DNA of 64,000 nucleotides. Origin: DASXKD01 sp963734725. Lineage in GTDB: Bacteria > Actinomycetota > Actinomycetes > Streptosporangiales > Streptosporangiaceae. The translations under genes were made by a program, and so were the position numbers. The notes beneath the pieces were generated by a model. The model was not told where the DNA came from. It saw only the letters and a program-made list of their open reading frames with translations, and made no database searches. Below are positions 27,531 to 37,379 of the stretch, piece after piece. Within the stretch, counting starts at the first letter, position 1. Every line of letters starts with the position of its first letter. The stretch is taken from assembly GCA_963734725.1 (NCBI GenBank), contig CAVTIX010000012.1:54954-118953 (forward strand). The letters run 5' to 3'.

Positions 27531-27914
27531 ATGCCCGCCCGGACCAGGATGACCTGGCGTAACGCTGCAAGCATCGGCGCCATCTGCCTGGTCGTCACCG
27601 TGCTTGCCGCGACGGCCTGGTATCGCGCGACCTACCACCTCTTTCCCGGCATGGTGCCCACAGTGGTGCACTGGTGCGGCCGGGATTACCAGGAGGGCAT
27701 CTCCGGGCCGCAGAGCTGGGCGCAGATCACCGCGCAAGCCCCAGTGGCCATCCTTGCGGTCGGCTCCTACCCGCCGATCGGCCCGGGGCGCCTGCTTCTC
27801 GCGGGCACCGGCCATGCCACCAACCGACCTCCGGGCCAGGTGTGCGCGATGATCGTGTACCTGCGCACCGGAGCGGGCCGGTATCAGGCGTACACGCTGG
27901 AAGGGGGGCCGTGA
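27531..27914 (+). CDS. Small membrane-anchored protein of unknown function
   Basis: A 127-residue protein with one N-terminal hydrophobic helix (ASIGAICLVVTVLAATAWY) and an extracytoplasmic domain of about 95 residues. That domain contains VHWCGRDYQEG, GPGRLLLAGTGHA and QVCAMIVYLRT. Its two Cys may form a disulfide. The pattern resembles small actinomycete envelope proteins with no named family. It is the only rightward gene between two leftward catabolic genes. No function is proposed. Confidence 0.65.
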   Translation: MPARTRMTWRNAASIGAICLVVTVLAATAWYRATYHLFPGMVPTVVHWCGRDYQEGISGPQSWAQITAQAPVAILAVGSYPPIGPGRLLLAGTGHATNRPPGQVCAMIVYLRTGAGRYQAYTLEGGP

Positions 27915-27938
27915 CCGCCGCGGTCCGGTGAGCCGACG

Positions 27939-29312
27939 TCAGGCCAGCCGCACGGTCATCGGGCCGCCGCCAGGGTCGGCCCGGCCCGTCCAGGAAGCGC
28001 CGAGCCGCACCGGCCTGTCTGGTTTCATGCCAAACGAAACGCCCGTGGCCAGCCGCCTCCCGTCCTGCCAGACTTCGAGCCTGGCCAGCCTGGCAAAGAC
28101 GTCGCTGCGCAGGACGAAACGCCCGCGCGGCGGCGCCGGGCCCCTGGCGCGCAGCGCGTTCGGGGCGACCCAGAGCAGCGGCGGCTCGGCGGTCAACGGC
28201 AGGCGCACGGGTCCCGGGGCTGATCCAGGGCCGAGCCCGCCGCGCAGGAATGCCATAATCCCGCGCGCCGCGTGCCTGCCGCCGAGCGCGGCGACATCGG
28301 CCGTCTCCGCCGCGTGCACCAGATTCCCGGCGGCGAACACCCCGGGCGCCGAGGTCGCCAGCGCGGTGTCCACGGCGGGCCCCCGGGTCCCCGGGTCCAT
28401 GTCCACGCCCGCCGCGCGGGCCAACTCGTGGTCGGGAATCCAGTCGCCGGTGAACACGAGCACGTCGCACGGGACGAACCGGGTCTCCCCGGTGGTCAGG
28501 TCCGCAAGCTCCGCGCCGTCCAGCCGGCCCCGGCCGGACACCCGCCGCACCATGGTGGACGACCACACCGGCACGTGCCAGCGCCACGACGCCCCGAGCG
28601 CGAACGCGGCGTAACTGGTGTGCCGGGGCCGGTCGGTGACCAGCGCGACCACCTCGGCCCCGGCGTGTGCCAGGGTGACCATGGCGGAGAAGCTGACGTG
28701 CTCAGCGCCCACCACGAGCGCCCGCCCGGCCAGCTCCTGGCCACCCAGGTACACCCTGCGCTGGAGTTCCCCGGTGGTCATCACCCCCGGCGGGCGATCT
28801 CCGGGGATCAGGCGCGCGGTCCGCGGCCGCTCCCGGCACCCGGTGGCCAGCAGCACCGCCCGGGCGCCCATGGTCTCGACCCCCGCCGCGCTGGTCAGGG
28901 TGGCGCGGTGCAGCCCGTCGGCGCTGCGCAGACCGTCGAGGTGGGGTTGGCCGCCGACGCCGGACAAGCCGTCCCAGCCGGTCACCGTGGCGCCCAGGCG
29001 GATGTCCGCCCCAGCGGCCGCCGCCGCGTCCCTGTAGTGCCGCGCGTACCGGGGGCCGGTGAGCACGCGGCGCAGGTCCCGCGCGCCGAAACCGGTGTGC
29101 GCGCTGTGCCGTGGGATGCCGCCCGCCTCGTCGTCGCGGTCGGCGACCAGCACGCTGCCCGCGCCAAGCCGCCGCAGTTCCACCGCGGCCGCCAGCCCGG
29201 CGGGCCCCGCCCCGACGATCAGCACGTCGGCCGTCAACCCGGACGGCACGGGCTGGCCGGATAGGCCCGCGGTCACTCCGGGGGCACGCGAGGTTGGAGG
29301 TCTGGTGTTCAT
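27939..29312 (-). CDS. FAD/NAD(P)-dependent oxidoreductase (GlpB-like partner)
   Basis: A 457-residue two-dinucleotide-binding-domain flavoprotein. The FAD motif is ADVLIVGAGPAGLAAAVELR, an ATG-type motif is AVLLATGCRERPRTARL, the second nucleotide site is GRALVVGAEHVSFSA, and the C-terminal FAD contact is APGVFAAGNLVHAAETADVAA. The tail beyond residue 360 is family-specific. Its ATGA overlap with the upstream glpA-like gene argues for a complex, as with GlpA/GlpB or HcnB/HcnC-type pairs. The ribosome site (TTGGAGG) and the start codon lie inside a 19-bp-arm hairpin, so translation may be structurally gated and depend on coupling with the upstream gene. Confidence 0.8.
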   Translation of the reverse strand: MNTRPPTSRAPGVTAGLSGQPVPSGLTADVLIVGAGPAGLAAAVELRRLGAGSVLVADRDDEAGGIPRHSAHTGFGARDLRRVLTGPRYARHYRDAAAAAGADIRLGATVTGWDGLSGVGGQPHLDGLRSADGLHRATLTSAAGVETMGARAVLLATGCRERPRTARLIPGDRPPGVMTTGELQRRVYLGGQELAGRALVVGAEHVSFSAMVTLAHAGAEVVALVTDRPRHTSYAAFALGASWRWHVPVWSSTMVRRVSGRGRLDGAELADLTTGETRFVPCDVLVFTGDWIPDHELARAAGVDMDPGTRGPAVDTALATSAPGVFAAGNLVHAAETADVAALGGRHAARGIMAFLRGGLGPGSAPGPVRLPLTAEPPLLWVAPNALRARGPAPPRGRFVLRSDVFARLARLEVWQDGRRLATGVSFGMKPDRPVRLGASWTGRADPGGGPMTVRLA

Positions 29313-29335
29313 CTATGAACGGCAGACCTCCAACC
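29292..29335 (-). promoter_or_regulatory. Hairpin element, copy 2, enclosing a ribosome-binding site and start codon
   Basis: Arms 29292-29310 and 29317-29335 pair over 18 of 19 positions (one mismatch and one G-U wobble included) around a six-base loop. On the leftward mRNA the GGAGG lies in one arm, paired with CCTCC just inside the coding region, and the AUG begins in the loop. The inner core is the same as in the element at 16599-16634, but the outer arms differ. Confidence 0.7.
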
Positions 29336-30795
29336 GCGCACGGCCCGCCGCCTGGACCCGGTTTCCATCGGCTCGTGGGCCGGCGGCTGGCCCGCCGGTG
29401 CGGCCGGCCCGCCGCCGGCGAACAACGCGGCGACCGCGGCGGCACAGTAGAAGCCCTGGCAGCGGCCGTTGAGCACCCGGGTTCTGCGGCGCAGCCCATC
29501 GACGTCGGCGGGTGGCAGCGGGCTGGCCAGCGCGTCCCTGATCTCGCCCCGGGTGACCCGCTCGCAGTGGCAGACGATCCGGCCGTACTCGGCGTCAGCG
29601 GCGATCCGCGCCGCGTCCTGGTATGGGCGCGTCCCGGCCTGGCCGATGTAGGGCATGACCGGCGGGTCCGGTTCTGGGCGCCCGGCCAGCCGGAGCCCGG
29701 CATCGGCCAGCAGCCCGATGACGTGCTCGGCGATGCCCAGCGACGCCGACAGCCCGGTCGAACCGGATCCCGGCCACGCACGCGTAGCGCCGGGAACCGT
29801 CAACCCAGATCTGGTAGTCCCGGTCCGCGGTGGCGGCGCGCAGCCCGGCGTAGCTGGCGGTGATCTCTTCTCCGGCCAGGCGGGGCAGGATCCGCCGGCG
29901 GCTTCCATGAGCGAGGCGAGCCCGGGCCCGGTCGTGGCGACATCGCCCCGGTCGGGGATGTCGTCGGCGGTGGGCCCGAGCAGCACGTTGCCGTAGACGG
30001 TGGGCGCGACGAGCATGCCCTTGGTCCGGGCCGTGGGCACCGGCAGCAGGATCGAGGACAGCAGCGGCCGGGCCAGCTTGTCGAACACGATCAGCTCGCC
30101 CCGCCGCGGGCAGATGGTGAACTCGCCGCCGCCCATCATCGCGTCGATCGAGTCGCTGTGCAGCCCGGCGGCGTTCACCACCCAGCGGCAGCGCACCACG
30201 CCGGTGGCGGTGACCACCCGGTGTTCCGTCGCGCCGGGACGGATCCCGGTGACCCGGCTGCGCAGCCGCAGCCGCGCCCCGGCGGCCAGCGCCTGCGTCG
30301 CGTACGCCAGCGGGGTGGTCCACGGGCAGATGATGCTCTCCCCGGGGATCTCCAGCGCCCCGAGCGCGCCCGGCCCCAGGTGCGGTTCCCGCCGGTACAG
30401 GTCAACGGCGCCGATCCGGCGCACGTCGGTGACGCCGTTGCGGCGCGCCTTGTCCTGGACCGCAGGCAGTTCCGCCTGCTGCTCGGGGGTCCAGGCGACC
30501 AGCAGCGCCCCGGTGCGCTCGACCGGGATGCCCGCGCGGCGCGCGTATTCCGCGAGCAGCATGCTGCCCCGGCGCAGCAGCCGGCTCTCCAGGCTGCCGG
30601 GGACCGCGTCGAAACCGGTGTGCAGGATCGCCGTGTTCGCCTTGCTGGTCCCTGTGCCCACGTCGTTCGCCGCGTCAATGAGCACGCAGGACACGTCCCG
30701 GCAGGCGAGCGCGCGGGCGATAGCCGTCCCGACCACGCCGGCCCCGATGACGGCCACGTCGGCCGGCCGGTCGTCCCCGGTGTCCGCGGCCCCGG

Positions 30796-30799
<4 letters not shown>
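29309..30799 (-). CDS. glpA: Glycerol-3-phosphate dehydrogenase (GlpA-like) with BFD [2Fe-2S] domain
   Basis: A FAD-dependent oxidase that should convert sn-glycerol-3-phosphate to dihydroxyacetone phosphate. The FAD motif is VAVIGAGVVGTAIARAL, followed by the family GTSKANTAILHTGFD. A BFD-like iron-sulfur domain near the C-terminus has Cys in IVCHCERVTRGEI and NGRCQGFYCAAAV, which is the GlpA rather than GlpD type. Within residues ~295-345 the open frame loses GC3. Another frame there reads ILPRLAGEEITASYAGLRA and QIWVDGSRRYACVAGIR, which is clearly the true sequence, so two compensating indels lie near 29915 and 29765. The frame stays open, but about 48 residues are scrambled as written. 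It overlaps the downstream flavoprotein (ATGA) and glpK upstream. Confidence 0.82.
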
Positions 30800-31995
<1,196 letters not shown>

Positions 31996-32997
31996 GCGAA
32001 GATCGACACGCAGACGAAGATGAGGAAGATCTTCTGGACGAACCCGCCGAGCACATCCTGCACGATGAGCGCCACCGGCGCGGCGCTGCTCGACACCGCC
32101 GGGATCGAGTTGATCGCGTAGACCAGCGCGATGAGGAACGCCATCCCGACCACACCGGACAGCACCACGGCGCGGACCATTGCCCGCGGGACCGTCTTGT
32201 GCGGCTCGAACGTCTCCTCGGCGAGGTTGCTCGCCGACTCAAACCCGACGATCGTGTAGGCGCCGAGCAGCGTGGCCAGCATGAACGGGCCCAGCCAGTT
32301 GTAGTACCCGACCGGCGAGACGACTCCCGTGGAGCCCAGGTTGGACCAGTGACCGAGGCCGCGGATGGCGGCGACGACGATCAGCAGCACGGTGAGCCCG
32401 ACGATGCCGATCACCTCGGTGGCCACGGCGGTGTTGTTGACCCGGGTGGTGGCGCGGGTGGAGGCGATGATCAGCGCGGCCTGGAGCGCGAGCACCACGA
32501 GCGTCTCCAGGGCCGCGCTGGTGGGGGTGTACGCCTGGCCGATCAGCGGCTGGAACGCGACCTGCACCAGCCCGTAGTCCACGGACACGGTGACGATGGA
32601 CAGGAACGCGAACGACATCCAGCCCAGCCACCAGCCCACGTGCACATTCGCGAGCCGCGAGGCCCACTGGTAGGAGTAGCCGGACAGCGGCACCCGGGCC
32701 GCCAACGCCCCGTAGACCAGCCACCAGGGTCTGGCCGACGATCACGATGGGCCAGGTCCAGATGCCCCGCGGCCCCCCGGTAGCCAGGACGAACGCGAAC
32801 GTGGTGAAGATTCCGGTAGTGATCGAGATGAACGAGAACGCCACCGCGAAGGACTCGAAGTGGCGCAGGGAGCGGACGAACTGCTGCCGGTACCCGTACC
32901 TGTCGAGCTGGGCGTCGTCGTCGTGAGGAGGGTGGCCACTGTCATCACATCCTCGGGTGCCTCGCGGGGAGGCGGTCGTGCGCAGGGCTGACTTGTG

Positions 32998-33795
32998 TCA
33001 GCCGGCCTCGGTCAGGGAGGGACGCTGCGTGCCGCTGGCCCGCAGGAGCGTGACGCCCGCGGTGGTGAGCGCCTCGTGGGCGCCGGGCGCCCCCTCATCG
33101 TCGGTGAGGACCGCGGTGACGCGGTCCAGCGGGCAGACCCGGTGCACGGCGATGACGCCGAGCTTGCTGGAGTCGGCCAGCACGTAGGAGGCGGCGGTGT
33201 GCTCGATGATGGTGCGGCGGACCACCACCTCGGCCGGGTAGTAGTCAGTGAGCCCGGCCTCGGGGTGGACACCGCCGGAGCCGAGGAAGGCGCGGTCGGC
33301 GTAGAACTCGGCGAAGAACGCCTCGGCGTGGGCGCCGGAGCAGGCGCCGTCGCCGGGCCGCACCTGGCCGCCGCACAGCAGCAGCTCGATCTCGCGGCGG
33401 GCGGACAGCTCCATCGCGACCGGGACCGAGTTGGTCAGCACCCGGCCCTCGAACGCGGCGGGCAGCGCCCGCGCCACCTCCAGCGCGCTCGTGCCGACGT
33501 CGATGATCACGGTGTCGCCCGGTTCGACGAACGAGGCGGCCAGCTGCGCGATGGCGCGCTTGGCCGCTATCCGGCGGACGCTGCGGACGGCGAAGCTGCC
33601 CTCGCTGGACCGCCCGGCCGGCCGGGTGGCCCCGCCGTAGACCCGGTCGAGCAGGCCCTTGTCGCCCAGCCTGCGCAGGTCGCGCCGGATGGTCTCGACC
33701 GACACGCCGAACTGGCGGGCCAGGTCGTCGGCGGAGACGGCACTGTGCTGGCGCACCTGAGCCAGGATCGCCTGGCGCCGCTGAGTCGGCAGCAT
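32998..33795 (-). CDS. DeoR/GlpR-family transcriptional regulator
   Basis: A 265-residue regulator. The N-terminal winged HTH is RRQAILAQVRQHSAVSADDL with recognition helix VSVETIRRDLRRLGDKGL. The C-terminal DeoR sensor domain has DTVIIDVGTSALEVARAL, VLTNSVPVAMEL, LLCGGQVRPGDGACSG, the catalytic-like FLGSGGVHPEAGLTDYYP and VLADSSKLG. DeoR proteins sense phosphorylated sugars. Next to glpA/glpK this one most likely represses the glycerol-3-phosphate cluster in response to glycerol-3-phosphate. It is first in the leftward block and divergent from the TrpB-like gene. Confidence 0.9.
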   Translation of the reverse strand: MLPTQRRQAILAQVRQHSAVSADDLARQFGVSVETIRRDLRRLGDKGLLDRVYGGATRPAGRSSEGSFAVRSVRRIAAKRAIAQLAASFVEPGDTVIIDVGTSALEVARALPAAFEGRVLTNSVPVAMELSARREIELLLCGGQVRPGDGACSGAHAEAFFAEFYADRAFLGSGGVHPEAGLTDYYPAEVVVRRTIIEHTAASYVLADSSKLGVIAVHRVCPLDRVTAVLTDDEGAPGAHEALTTAGVTLLRASGTQRPSLTEAG

Positions 33796-34145
33796 CGGCG
33801 GCTAGCCCCCTCTCCTGGCCTCCCTCGCGGGCGCTTCGCTTGGTCGTGCCGGAGGCGCGCGAAGCGACGGTGCGGGAAGCGTGTCCTCGCCGCCGGGACA
33901 CCGCAACGGCGCCTGGGGCTGCGTCGCGCCGGCAAGCACCGTGCGGCGTTCGGCCCGGCGGCTGCGGCGCGACACGACCGCCTGCGTCCACGCTTCATGC
34001 CCGTTCTTGACCGATCTTGTTGTGATTATGACCGGTTGTCAAGAGGCCCGTGCCTGGAGCGCGGGACCTAATCTCCCGCTGGGCGCGCCGAGCCGCTACT
34101 GTCACTGTTGATCAGCTTTGCGCGGCCGCTACCGGGAGGCATTCC
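33796..34145. other. Intergenic region between deoR and the TrpB-like gene
   Basis: About 350 bases between divergent starts. The DeoR-proximal 200 bases are GC-rich, without clear motifs apart from a GCGCTTCGCTTGG/GCGCGCGAAGCG inverted tendency near 33830-33865. The AT-richer patch 34000-34050 is the candidate control region (separate entry). A GGGAGG lies 8 bases before the TrpB-like ATG. Confidence 0.45.
34008..34043. promoter_or_regulatory. Candidate promoter/operator patch upstream of the TrpB-like gene
   Basis: A TTGACC hexamer at 34008 is followed by CTTGTTGTGATTATGACC and ends in GTTGTCAAG, so CTTG and CAAG half-sites bracket a TGTGATTATGA core. DeoR-family operators often contain TGATTnTGA-like cores, so autoregulation by the adjacent DeoR protein is plausible. 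The -10 box is not clear. Confidence 0.35.
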
Positions 34146-35510
34146 ATGGATCACCAGGTCAAATACCTTCTCGACGAGTCCGAGATGCCGCGCCAGTGGT
34201 ACAACGTGGTCCCGGACCTGCCGGCGCCCCCGCCGCCGCCGCTGCACCCGGGCACCGGGCAGCCGGTCGGACCCGACGCCCTGGCGCCGCTGTTCCCGAT
34301 GGCGCTGATCGCCCAGGAAGTGTCGCCAGATCGATTTATCGACATTCCGGCGCCGGTCACCGACGTCTACCGGCTGTGGCGGCCCACTCCCCTGTTCCGC
34401 GCCCGGCGGCTGGAGAAGGATCTCGGCACCCCGGCCCGGATCTACTACAAGTACGAGGGCCTGTCCCCGGCGGGTTCGCACAAGCCGAACACCGCGGTCC
34501 CGCAGGCGTACTACAACGCCGCCGAGGGCGTGAAAAAGCTCACCACCGAGACCGGCGCCGGGCAGTGGGGCAGCGCGCTGGCCTTCGCGTCGGCCGTGTA
34601 CGGGCTCGCCTGCGAGGTGTGGATGGTCCGGGCCTCCTACGACCAGAAGCCGTACCGCAGGCTGCTCATGGAGGCGTACGGGGCGACGGTGCACCCCAGC
34701 CCGTCCGACCTCACCTCGGCCGGGCGCGCCGTGCTCGAGCAGCACCCGGACTCCACCGGCAGCCTCGGCATCGCGATCAGCGAGGCGGTCGAGGTCGCCG
34801 CCCCCGACCCGGCTGCCAGGTACGCGCTCGGCAGCGTGCTCAACCACGTGCTGCTGCACCAGACGGTCATCGGCGAGGAGGCCATCAAGCAGCTCGCCAT
34901 GGCCGGAGACACCCCGGACCTCATCGTCGGCTGCACCGGCGGCGGGTCCAACTTCTCCGGCCTGATCTTCCCGTTCCTGCGGGAGAAGCTCGCGGGCCGG
35001 ATCAACCCGGTGCTGCGCGCCGTCGAGCCGGCCGCGTGCCCGTCCTTCACCCGGGGCGTGTACGCCTACGACTTCGGCGACACCGCCGGGACCACCCCGC
35101 TGTTCAAGATGCACACGCTCGGGCATGACTTCGTGCCGGACCCGATCCACGCGGGCGGGCTGCGCTACCACGGCATGTCGCCGCTGCTGTCGCACATCTA
35201 CGAACTCGGCCTGATCGAGGCGGAGGCCAAGCCGCAGTCGGAGTGCTTCGAGGCCGGGCTGCGATTCGCCCGGACGGAGGGAATCCTGCCCGCGCCGGAG
35301 CCCACGCACGCGATCGCCGCGTGCATCGAGGAAGCGCTGCGGTGCAAGGAGACCGGCGAGGAGAAGGTCATCCTGACCGCGCTGTGCGGGCACGGGCTGC
35401 TGGACCTGGCCGCCTACGCGAACTTCCAGTCGGGCGAGATGACCGACTTCGAGCTGCCCGAGCAGGCGGTGCAGGACGCGCTGAGCCGGCTGCCCGCCGG
35501 CGTCAGTTGA
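34146..35510 (+). CDS. trpB: TrpB2-type tryptophan synthase beta-like PLP enzyme
   Basis: A 454-residue fold-type II PLP enzyme of the TrpB2 subgroup, longer at the N-terminus than standard TrpB. It opens with KYLLDESEMPRQWYNVVPDL, the TrpB2 signature. RPTPLFRARRLEKDLG follows. The PLP lysine is in GLSPAGSHKPNTAVPQAYYN (Lys ~113), and the phosphate loop is VGCTGGGSNFSG. TrpB2 enzymes condense indole with serine, sometimes acting without TrpA, or salvage indole; some use phosphoserine. The ATG at 34146 has GGGAGG upstream. No other trp gene is nearby. It ends convergently, overlapping the PPOX gene by 8 bases. Confidence 0.92.
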   Translation: MDHQVKYLLDESEMPRQWYNVVPDLPAPPPPPLHPGTGQPVGPDALAPLFPMALIAQEVSPDRFIDIPAPVTDVYRLWRPTPLFRARRLEKDLGTPARIYYKYEGLSPAGSHKPNTAVPQAYYNAAEGVKKLTTETGAGQWGSALAFASAVYGLACEVWMVRASYDQKPYRRLLMEAYGATVHPSPSDLTSAGRAVLEQHPDSTGSLGIAISEAVEVAAPDPAARYALGSVLNHVLLHQTVIGEEAIKQLAMAGDTPDLIVGCTGGGSNFSGLIFPFLREKLAGRINPVLRAVEPAACPSFTRGVYAYDFGDTAGTTPLFKMHTLGHDFVPDPIHAGGLRYHGMSPLLSHIYELGLIEAEAKPQSECFEAGLRFARTEGILPAPEPTHAIAACIEEALRCKETGEEKVILTALCGHGLLDLAAYANFQSGEMTDFELPEQAVQDALSRLPAGVS

Positions 35511-35957
35511 GGCCGGGCGGCCCAGGCCTTCGCGGCTCGTCGCTCGCCGCCCAGCCGGTCCAGCGCTCGACCGCGATGGCGATCACTGGACCGGCGGGCG
35601 GGTTCACCCGGTACTGCGGGTAGCGCGCCGCGAGCAGTTCCAGCGGCCGGGCCCGGTCGGCCGGCTCACCGAGAATCGAGGCCAGCCCGTCGGCCCGGGC
35701 CCACCACAGCCGGTCCCAGTCCGCCTCGTAGTGATCGGCGAGCACGGCGACCCGGGGGTCCCGGCGGATGTTGCGCAGCCGGCGCAGGTTCGTGGTCGTC
35801 TTCGGCTTGGCGTCCACGGCGGTGTAGACGTGGTCGCCGTCCAGTGCGAAGGTGACCGGCACGAGGTGCGGCCGGCGGCCGGTCCCACGGTCGCCAGCCG
35901 TGCCACCGGGGCGGCGGCGAACCGCTGCCGGGCCTGTGCCACGGTGAGCTTCAGCAC
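35503..35957 (-). pseudogene. PPOX-class F420-dependent oxidoreductase, one frameshift
   Basis: A small flavin/F420-binding split-barrel protein of about 150 residues. The 5' part reads LTVAQARQRFAAAPVARLAT; after a frame change near 35885 the rest reads RRPHLVPVTFALDGDHVYTA, then KTTTNLRRLRNIRRDPRVAV and YEADWDRLWWARADG. This is typical of the F420-dependent PPOX group. The break lies at a run of three C on the given strand; a fourth would restore the frame, so a homopolymer indel is likely. A GTG start at 35957 is assumed. The C-terminus is convergent with the TrpB-like gene. Confidence 0.75.
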
Positions 35958-36019
35958 AGCCGCCGTAGCATCTGTGACTTCTGTGACACCAGTTACCTCC
36001 TGGGCTTGTCAGACCCATT

Positions 36020-36070
36020 CATGGGCGGGGTTTAGTCTTGTCTTGACGGTCTCCCCAGCCATGGGCGGGG
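36020..36070. repeat. Short direct repeat CATGGGCGGGG before the secreted protein
   Basis: The 11-base sequence CATGGGCGGGG occurs at 36020-36030 and 36060-36070, 40 bases apart. The second copy ends 4 bases before the start codon at 36075. A TTGACG hexamer at 36043 lies between them. These may be operator half-sites of the promoter, or a small duplication. Confidence 0.4.
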
Positions 36071-36074
36071 CGCC

Positions 36075-37373
36075 ATGCTACTTCTGTCCGGAATCGTGCG
36101 AAACATCCGCGTTGTGGTGAGCAGCGCCGTTGGCGCGCTCGCCTTCATCATCCCGGTGGCGCCGGGCCCGCCCGCAGCCCTGGGCGCGGGACATCATCAG
36201 GCGATGCCGGTCCGGCCGCCCGCGAGCACCCGCCTCGCGCAGAGCACCGAGCTGTTCACGACCGCCTGCGTGGCGGCCGGATCCTGCGCGGCGGGCGGCA
36301 ACTTCGGCGGGGCCGGGCGGCCGCTCGAGCCGATGGTCGCGACCCAATCACATGGCCGGTGGTCCCGCGGCACCCCGTTGCTCCTGCCTGCTAACGCCGC
36401 AGCGCAGCCGTATGCCCAGGTCAGCGGCCTCGCCTGCCACAGCGCCGGGAACTGCGTCGCGGTCGGCGACTACCAGTACGGCAGGTCCGGCAGCCTGCAG
36501 GCCTTCATCGCCCTCGAGTCCCGCGGTAGATGGGCGCGCGCGTTCACCCCGCGCCTGCCGGCGAACGCCGGCTCCCCTTCGTCGGCCCAGCTTGAGGCCG
36601 TCACCTGCACCAGCGATGGATCCTGCGACGCGGTGGGCACGTATCAGGACTCGGCCGGCAATGCGCAGACCATGGTGGTGGCCAAGCCGCCGTCGGGGCC
36701 CTGGGGCCAGGCCACCGAGATCGCGTCGCCGCGGAACGCGGCCGCCAACCCCGACGCCCTGATGACCGGGATCGCCTGCGCCGCTCCGGGATCGTGCGTG
36801 GCGGTCGGGAACTACAGCGTGTCCCCGACCCAGTTCGCCGCCATGGGCGCGGTCGAGGTGCGCGGCGCCTGGCGCCGGGCCACGCAGATCGCCCTGCCGC
36901 GCGGCGCCATCCCTGGCACGTTCACCGCGATCACCTCGATCTCCTGCCCGACGGCCACCCAGTGTCTCGGCGTCGGCCAGTACCCGGTCTCGGCCACGCA
37001 GAGCCGCGCGATGGCGGTGACCGAGTCGAAGGGCCGGTTCGGCCGGGCGGCGCCGATCACCGCGGTGCCGCCGGGCAGCAGCCTGCTGCCGAGCACCTAT
37101 CTCCTGGGTGTCTCCTGCCGGCCTTCCGGCGTGTGCCTCGCGGTCGGCGGCGGGCGGAACTCCGCCGGTCATTCGGTGGCCGTGTACATGACCAGGTCGG
37201 CCGGGCGCTGGCGTGCCGCGTTCCTCGCCCCGCCGCGCGGCGCCACGTCCGGGCCACGGCAATTGTCCGTGCTGTACTCGGTGTCGTGCAGCGGCCGGTC
37301 CCACTGCGGCGCGGTCGGGTACTACCACGACCGGCTCGGCGTCACCCGCGCCGAGGCAACCGCCACGCGCTGA
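36075..37373 (+). CDS. Secreted seven-repeat beta-propeller-like protein (second copy of the design)
   Basis: A 432-residue exported protein. The N-terminal hydrophobic stretch (VVSSAVGALAFIIPVAPG) looks like a signal peptide. The remainder is seven repeats of about 57 residues, each with a (V/I)xCxxxGxCxAVGxY strand pair and a GRWxxA(T) strand followed by a LPxNA loop. The last repeat is short. Each repeat has a Cys pair about six residues apart, as in the protein at 6654-7910, but the closing strand is GRW rather than WNGTxW, so the two are distant relatives. A seven-bladed propeller with one disulfide per blade is inferred. Binding partner and function are unknown. The direct repeat CATGGGCGGGG precedes the gene. 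Confidence 0.78.
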   Translation: MLLLSGIVRNIRVVVSSAVGALAFIIPVAPGPPAALGAGHHQAMPVRPPASTRLAQSTELFTTACVAAGSCAAGGNFGGAGRPLEPMVATQSHGRWSRGTPLLLPANAAAQPYAQVSGLACHSAGNCVAVGDYQYGRSGSLQAFIALESRGRWARAFTPRLPANAGSPSSAQLEAVTCTSDGSCDAVGTYQDSAGNAQTMVVAKPPSGPWGQATEIASPRNAAANPDALMTGIACAAPGSCVAVGNYSVSPTQFAAMGAVEVRGAWRRATQIALPRGAIPGTFTAITSISCPTATQCLGVGQYPVSATQSRAMAVTESKGRFGRAAPITAVPPGSSLLPSTYLLGVSCRPSGVCLAVGGGRNSAGHSVAVYMTRSAGRWRAAFLAPPRGATSGPRQLSVLYSVSCSGRSHCGAVGYYHDRLGVTRAEATATR

Positions 37374-37379
37374 TCCCGC

